From contig NZ_CP036455.1 of the NCBI RefSeq assembly GCF_004323735.1, positions 1,483,101 through 1,547,100 of the forward strand: 64,000 nt of DNA, in the 5' to 3' direction. Origin of the DNA: Streptomonospora litoralis. Lineage in GTDB: Bacteria > Actinomycetota > Actinomycetes > Streptosporangiales > Streptosporangiaceae. Both the position numbers and the translations under genes were made by a program. Under the pieces are notes generated by a model. The model searched no databases, was not told the DNA's origin, and saw only the letters and a list, made by a program, of their open reading frames with translations. Shown here one piece after another: positions 62,362 to 64,000 of this stretch (positions within the stretch are counted from its first letter, which is position 1; each line of letters opens with the position of its first letter).

Positions 62362-62391
62362 CTGTTTATACAGGCTCGGCTGTCGATACAG
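62362..62391. promoter_or_regulatory. Tandem ArsR/CmtR-type operators
   Basis: CTGTTTATACAG (62362-62373) and CTGTCGATACAG (62380-62391) are two near-identical 12-bp inverted repeats, 18 bp apart centre to centre. A weaker third, CAAATACTGTA, follows. They lie in the 115-bp divergent region between the CDF exporter and the repressor gene, which suits metal-responsive repression of both. Confidence 0.7.
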
Positions 62392-62404
62392 CAAATACTG
62401 TAAA

Positions 62405-62752
62405 ATGGTTTTCATGTTGACTTCCGAGCAGCGCCTAGCCGCGATCCAGCGTCTGGGCCGGGCACTCGCCGATCCCACCCGCTGCCGTCTCCTGCTCGCC
62501 CTCCTCGACGGCCCCGACTACCCCGCCCACCTCGCCGAGCACTTGGGTCTTACCCGGCAGAACGTGTCCAACCACCTGGCCTGCCTGCGCGAATGCGGCC
62601 TGGTGGCCACTACCGCGCGCGGCCGCCAGGTCAGCTACAAGCTCGTCGACGACTCCCTCACCCACGCCTTGGACGACCTGCTGCGCGTCGTCTGGGGCGT
62701 CGCCGACGAGCACGTGCCGCCGGGGGAGAACACGCCGGTGCCGACCGGCTGA
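62405..62752 (+). CDS. CmtR-like ArsR family metal-sensing repressor
   Basis: The 115-residue winged-helix repressor closely resembles M. tuberculosis CmtR: RLGRALADPTRCRLLLALLDG, LAEHLGLTRQNVSNHLACLRECGL, and RGRQVSYKLVDDSLTHAL. Cys60 and Cys64 in the recognition helix match two of CmtR's three Cd/Pb ligands. The third, in the C-terminal tail, is missing: the tail here has no cysteine. ATG 62405 (or ATG 62414) lies near the predicted transcript start with no clear Shine-Dalgarno, so a leaderless mRNA is possible. Confidence 0.88.
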   Translation: MVFMLTSEQRLAAIQRLGRALADPTRCRLLLALLDGPDYPAHLAEHLGLTRQNVSNHLACLRECGLVATTARGRQVSYKLVDDSLTHALDDLLRVVWGVADEHVPPGENTPVPTG

Positions 62753-63226
62753 GCCGGAACGCGCGGCCCACGGAAGTCTCCTTCGGCGGAGACGGGACAT
62801 GAACCGCAGAGCAAAGCGGCCCCTTGCCGCGGCCTCGTGGTGGCGGCGTGCGCATGGTTCGCGGAGGATGCCCCGCGTACCGTGTTCGGTGAGCCACGCT
62901 TCGGCGCGGCCCCGGCGGAGCGTGGCCGGTAACGGCCCGCCCCGGTACCGCACGCCGGGCCGCCGTCGCGGAGGGTCGACAGCGTCCCCGCCGCTCAAGG
63001 GCCTCAGGGCGACCCTGATACGGCCCTGACAGCTCCCTGACAGCCACCTGATGTCGGCTCACTCACGGTGAAATCCGGCGATGTCGCGAAGTATCGTGGT
63101 TGCTGCGTGCCCGGCAGTACCCGCGCGGCCCCGTTCTGATGCCCGCGCGGACCATCGATCGTCTACCGCTCGTCGCAGCGGTGCCGTTTGCAGCGCGAGA
63201 AGTCTTTTCGAGGAGTAACGACTCTC
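62753..63226. other. Intergenic region upstream of the RND efflux gene
   Basis: The first 240 nt are featureless GC-rich sequence. Four 11-bp direct repeats occupy 63013-63056 (annotated separately). GAAGTATCGTGG near 63090-63105 could contain a -10 (TATCGT). GAGGAG near 63210 is the Shine-Dalgarno of a short ORF. Confidence 0.4.
63013..63056. promoter_or_regulatory. Four 11-bp direct repeats, response-regulator-type site
   Basis: The repeats are CCCTGATACGG, CCCTGACAGCT, CCCTGACAGCC and ACCTGATGTCG, exactly head to tail with an 11-bp period. OmpR/PhoP-family regulators bind such same-face direct repeats. The array lies 254 bp upstream of the RND permease start, in its presumed promoter region. 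Confidence 0.6.
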
Positions 63227-63313
63227 ATGTCCCAATCTGCCAAGTTCCCTCTTGGCGTCCCATCCGGCCCCTTCCTACGAGCGGGCGCGCAGCGGTCCAG
63301 GGGGACGACGTGA
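63227..63313 (+). CDS. Possible leader peptide (28 aa) coupled to the RND gene
   Basis: The 28-codon ORF starts at ATG 63227 with GAGGAG upstream, and its TGA overlaps the GTG start of the RND permease (GTGA). The product begins MSQSAKFPLGVPSG. Its codon use is only moderately GC-rich at third positions, so it may serve as a translational coupler or leader and not as a functional protein. Confidence 0.4.
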   Translation: MSQSAKFPLGVPSGPFLRAGAQRSRGTT

Positions 63314-64000
63314 ACCGGCTGGCCAGAATCTCCCTGGGCAACAGGGCCCTTATCCTGCTCATCACTCTCGCGGCCGTGGTCTTCGGTGTGCTGGCGACGG
63401 TGAACACCCAGCGCGCGCTGATGCCCACCATCGAAGTACCGATGGTCAATGTCAGCGCCCAGTACCAGGGCGCGTCTCCCGAGGTCGTCGAGACCGAGGT
63501 CGCCGAGCCGCTGGAGCAGGCGGTGCAGGGCGTCCCCGGCGTCGTCAGCTACACCTCCACCTCCAGCACCGGCTCGGTCCAGGTGACCGCCGAGTTCGAC
63601 TACGGCGACAGCAGCGACGCGGTCGTGCGCGACGTCCAGCAGGCCGTCGACCAGGCCGAAGCCCTGCTGCCCGAGGACGTCGACCCCAACGTCATGGCCT
63701 TCGGCACCGACGACATCCCCGTCGTCATGCTGGCGGCGGGTGCCGGGGACGGGGACGAGCAGGCGCTCGCCGACCCGCTTCAAGAGCAGGTCGTTCCCGA
63801 GCTGGAGTCCATCGACGGCGTGCGCGCCGCGCAGGTCACCGGCATCCGGGAGTCCTCGGTCGTCATCACGCCCAAGGACGACAAGCTGGAGGACGAGGGC
63901 TTCAGCGTCGGGGACGTGACCAGCGCCCTGCAGGCCAGCGGCACCCTCACCCCCGGCGGCGACATCACCCAGGACGGCGAGACGCTGACCGTCACCACCG
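63310..64000 (+). CDS. RND superfamily efflux permease (AcrB-type), N-terminal part
   Basis: This gene starts at GTG 63310 and runs off the right edge with 230 codons visible. It starts MNRLARISLGNRALILLITLA, a first transmembrane helix, then the long periplasmic loop typical of HAE-type RND pumps: PTIEVPMVNVSAQYQGASP, VVETEVAEPLEQAVQGVPGV, TSTSSTGSVQVTAEFDYG, and DDIPVVMLAA. It differs from MmpL-type proteins and is closer to AcrB/HME. It probably exports drugs or lipids using the proton gradient. The short ORF and direct repeats upstream suggest regulated expression. Confidence 0.88.
   Translation, partial: MNRLARISLGNRALILLITLAAVVFGVLATVNTQRALMPTIEVPMVNVSAQYQGASPEVVETEVAEPLEQAVQGVPGVVSYTSTSSTGSVQVTAEFDYGDSSDAVVRDVQQAVDQAEALLPEDVDPNVMAFGTDDIPVVMLAAGAGDGDEQALADPLQEQVVPELESIDGVRAAQVTGIRESSVVITPKDDKLEDEGFSVGDVTSALQASGTLTPGGDITQDGETLTVTT

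Overview
The window is very GC-rich DNA with strongly G/C third codon positions, frequent GTG starts, 4-nt start/stop overlaps and little spacing between genes. A mycothiol-dependent formaldehyde dehydrogenase, a complete conservon (kinase, roadblock, DUF742, GTPase, P450), XRE-DUF5753/DUF397 genes and an M. tuberculosis-type SigK/RskA locus point to a filamentous actinomycete. My best guess is Nocardiopsaceae (Nocardiopsis or Streptomonospora-like); species cannot be named from sequence alone. No rRNA, tRNA or CRISPR array was recognised, and no transposase gene.

Layout. 1-1391: a TetR fragment divergent from a five-bladed-propeller glycosidase-like gene, with a clean operator between. 2047-12254: a SigK regulon (molybdopterin oxidoreductase, fasciclin lipoprotein, sigK, rskA, then FAD oxidoreductase, DUF1365, two CFA-type methyltransferases and a DUF1295 protein), with two SigK-like promoters. 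12854-17150: the conservon, whose P450 lacks the ExxR arginine; a second, ordinary P450 is convergent with it. 19090-23038: two MpaB/DUF2236 oxygenase genes, the second in a PfpI-MarR-MpaB operon with a promoter/operator palindrome. 23598-26235: sulfotransferase, unknown protein and GT4 glycosyltransferase, probably for a cell-surface glycan. 26539-40632: C-S lyase, MscR, Nudix-like, MFS, split dihydroxyacetone kinase, HrpA helicase, lactonase, DUF2267 and an eRF1-like protein.

41903-43910 is the BioY-EcfA-EcfT biotin importer. 44056-52010 holds a serine hydrolase, threonine aldolase, a FabG/acyl-CoA dehydrogenase operon, an amidohydrolase and a GDPD phosphodiesterase. 52373-54406 is an ATPase / XRE-DUF5753 / DUF397 module whose two outer promoter regions share an identical 12-bp palindrome. 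56252-64000 is ion homeostasis: ZnuA with a Zur box, TrkA/TrkH, NhaA, a CDF exporter divergent from a CmtR-like repressor, and the start of an RND efflux pump behind four 11-bp direct repeats.

The least expected structure is non-coding. Four islands (about 1392-2016, 20059-21026, 40640-41850 and 54640-56255) are built from shared repeat modules. Two are bounded by an 18-bp inverted terminal repeat, CTAAGCCGTGTTYAAGAA, and three carry a 53-bp palindrome. In two places the terminal repeat supplies the TAA stop codon of the neighbouring gene. This looks like a dispersed non-autonomous element family and is my main candidate for something undescribed; the SigK lipid-modification operon is the second.
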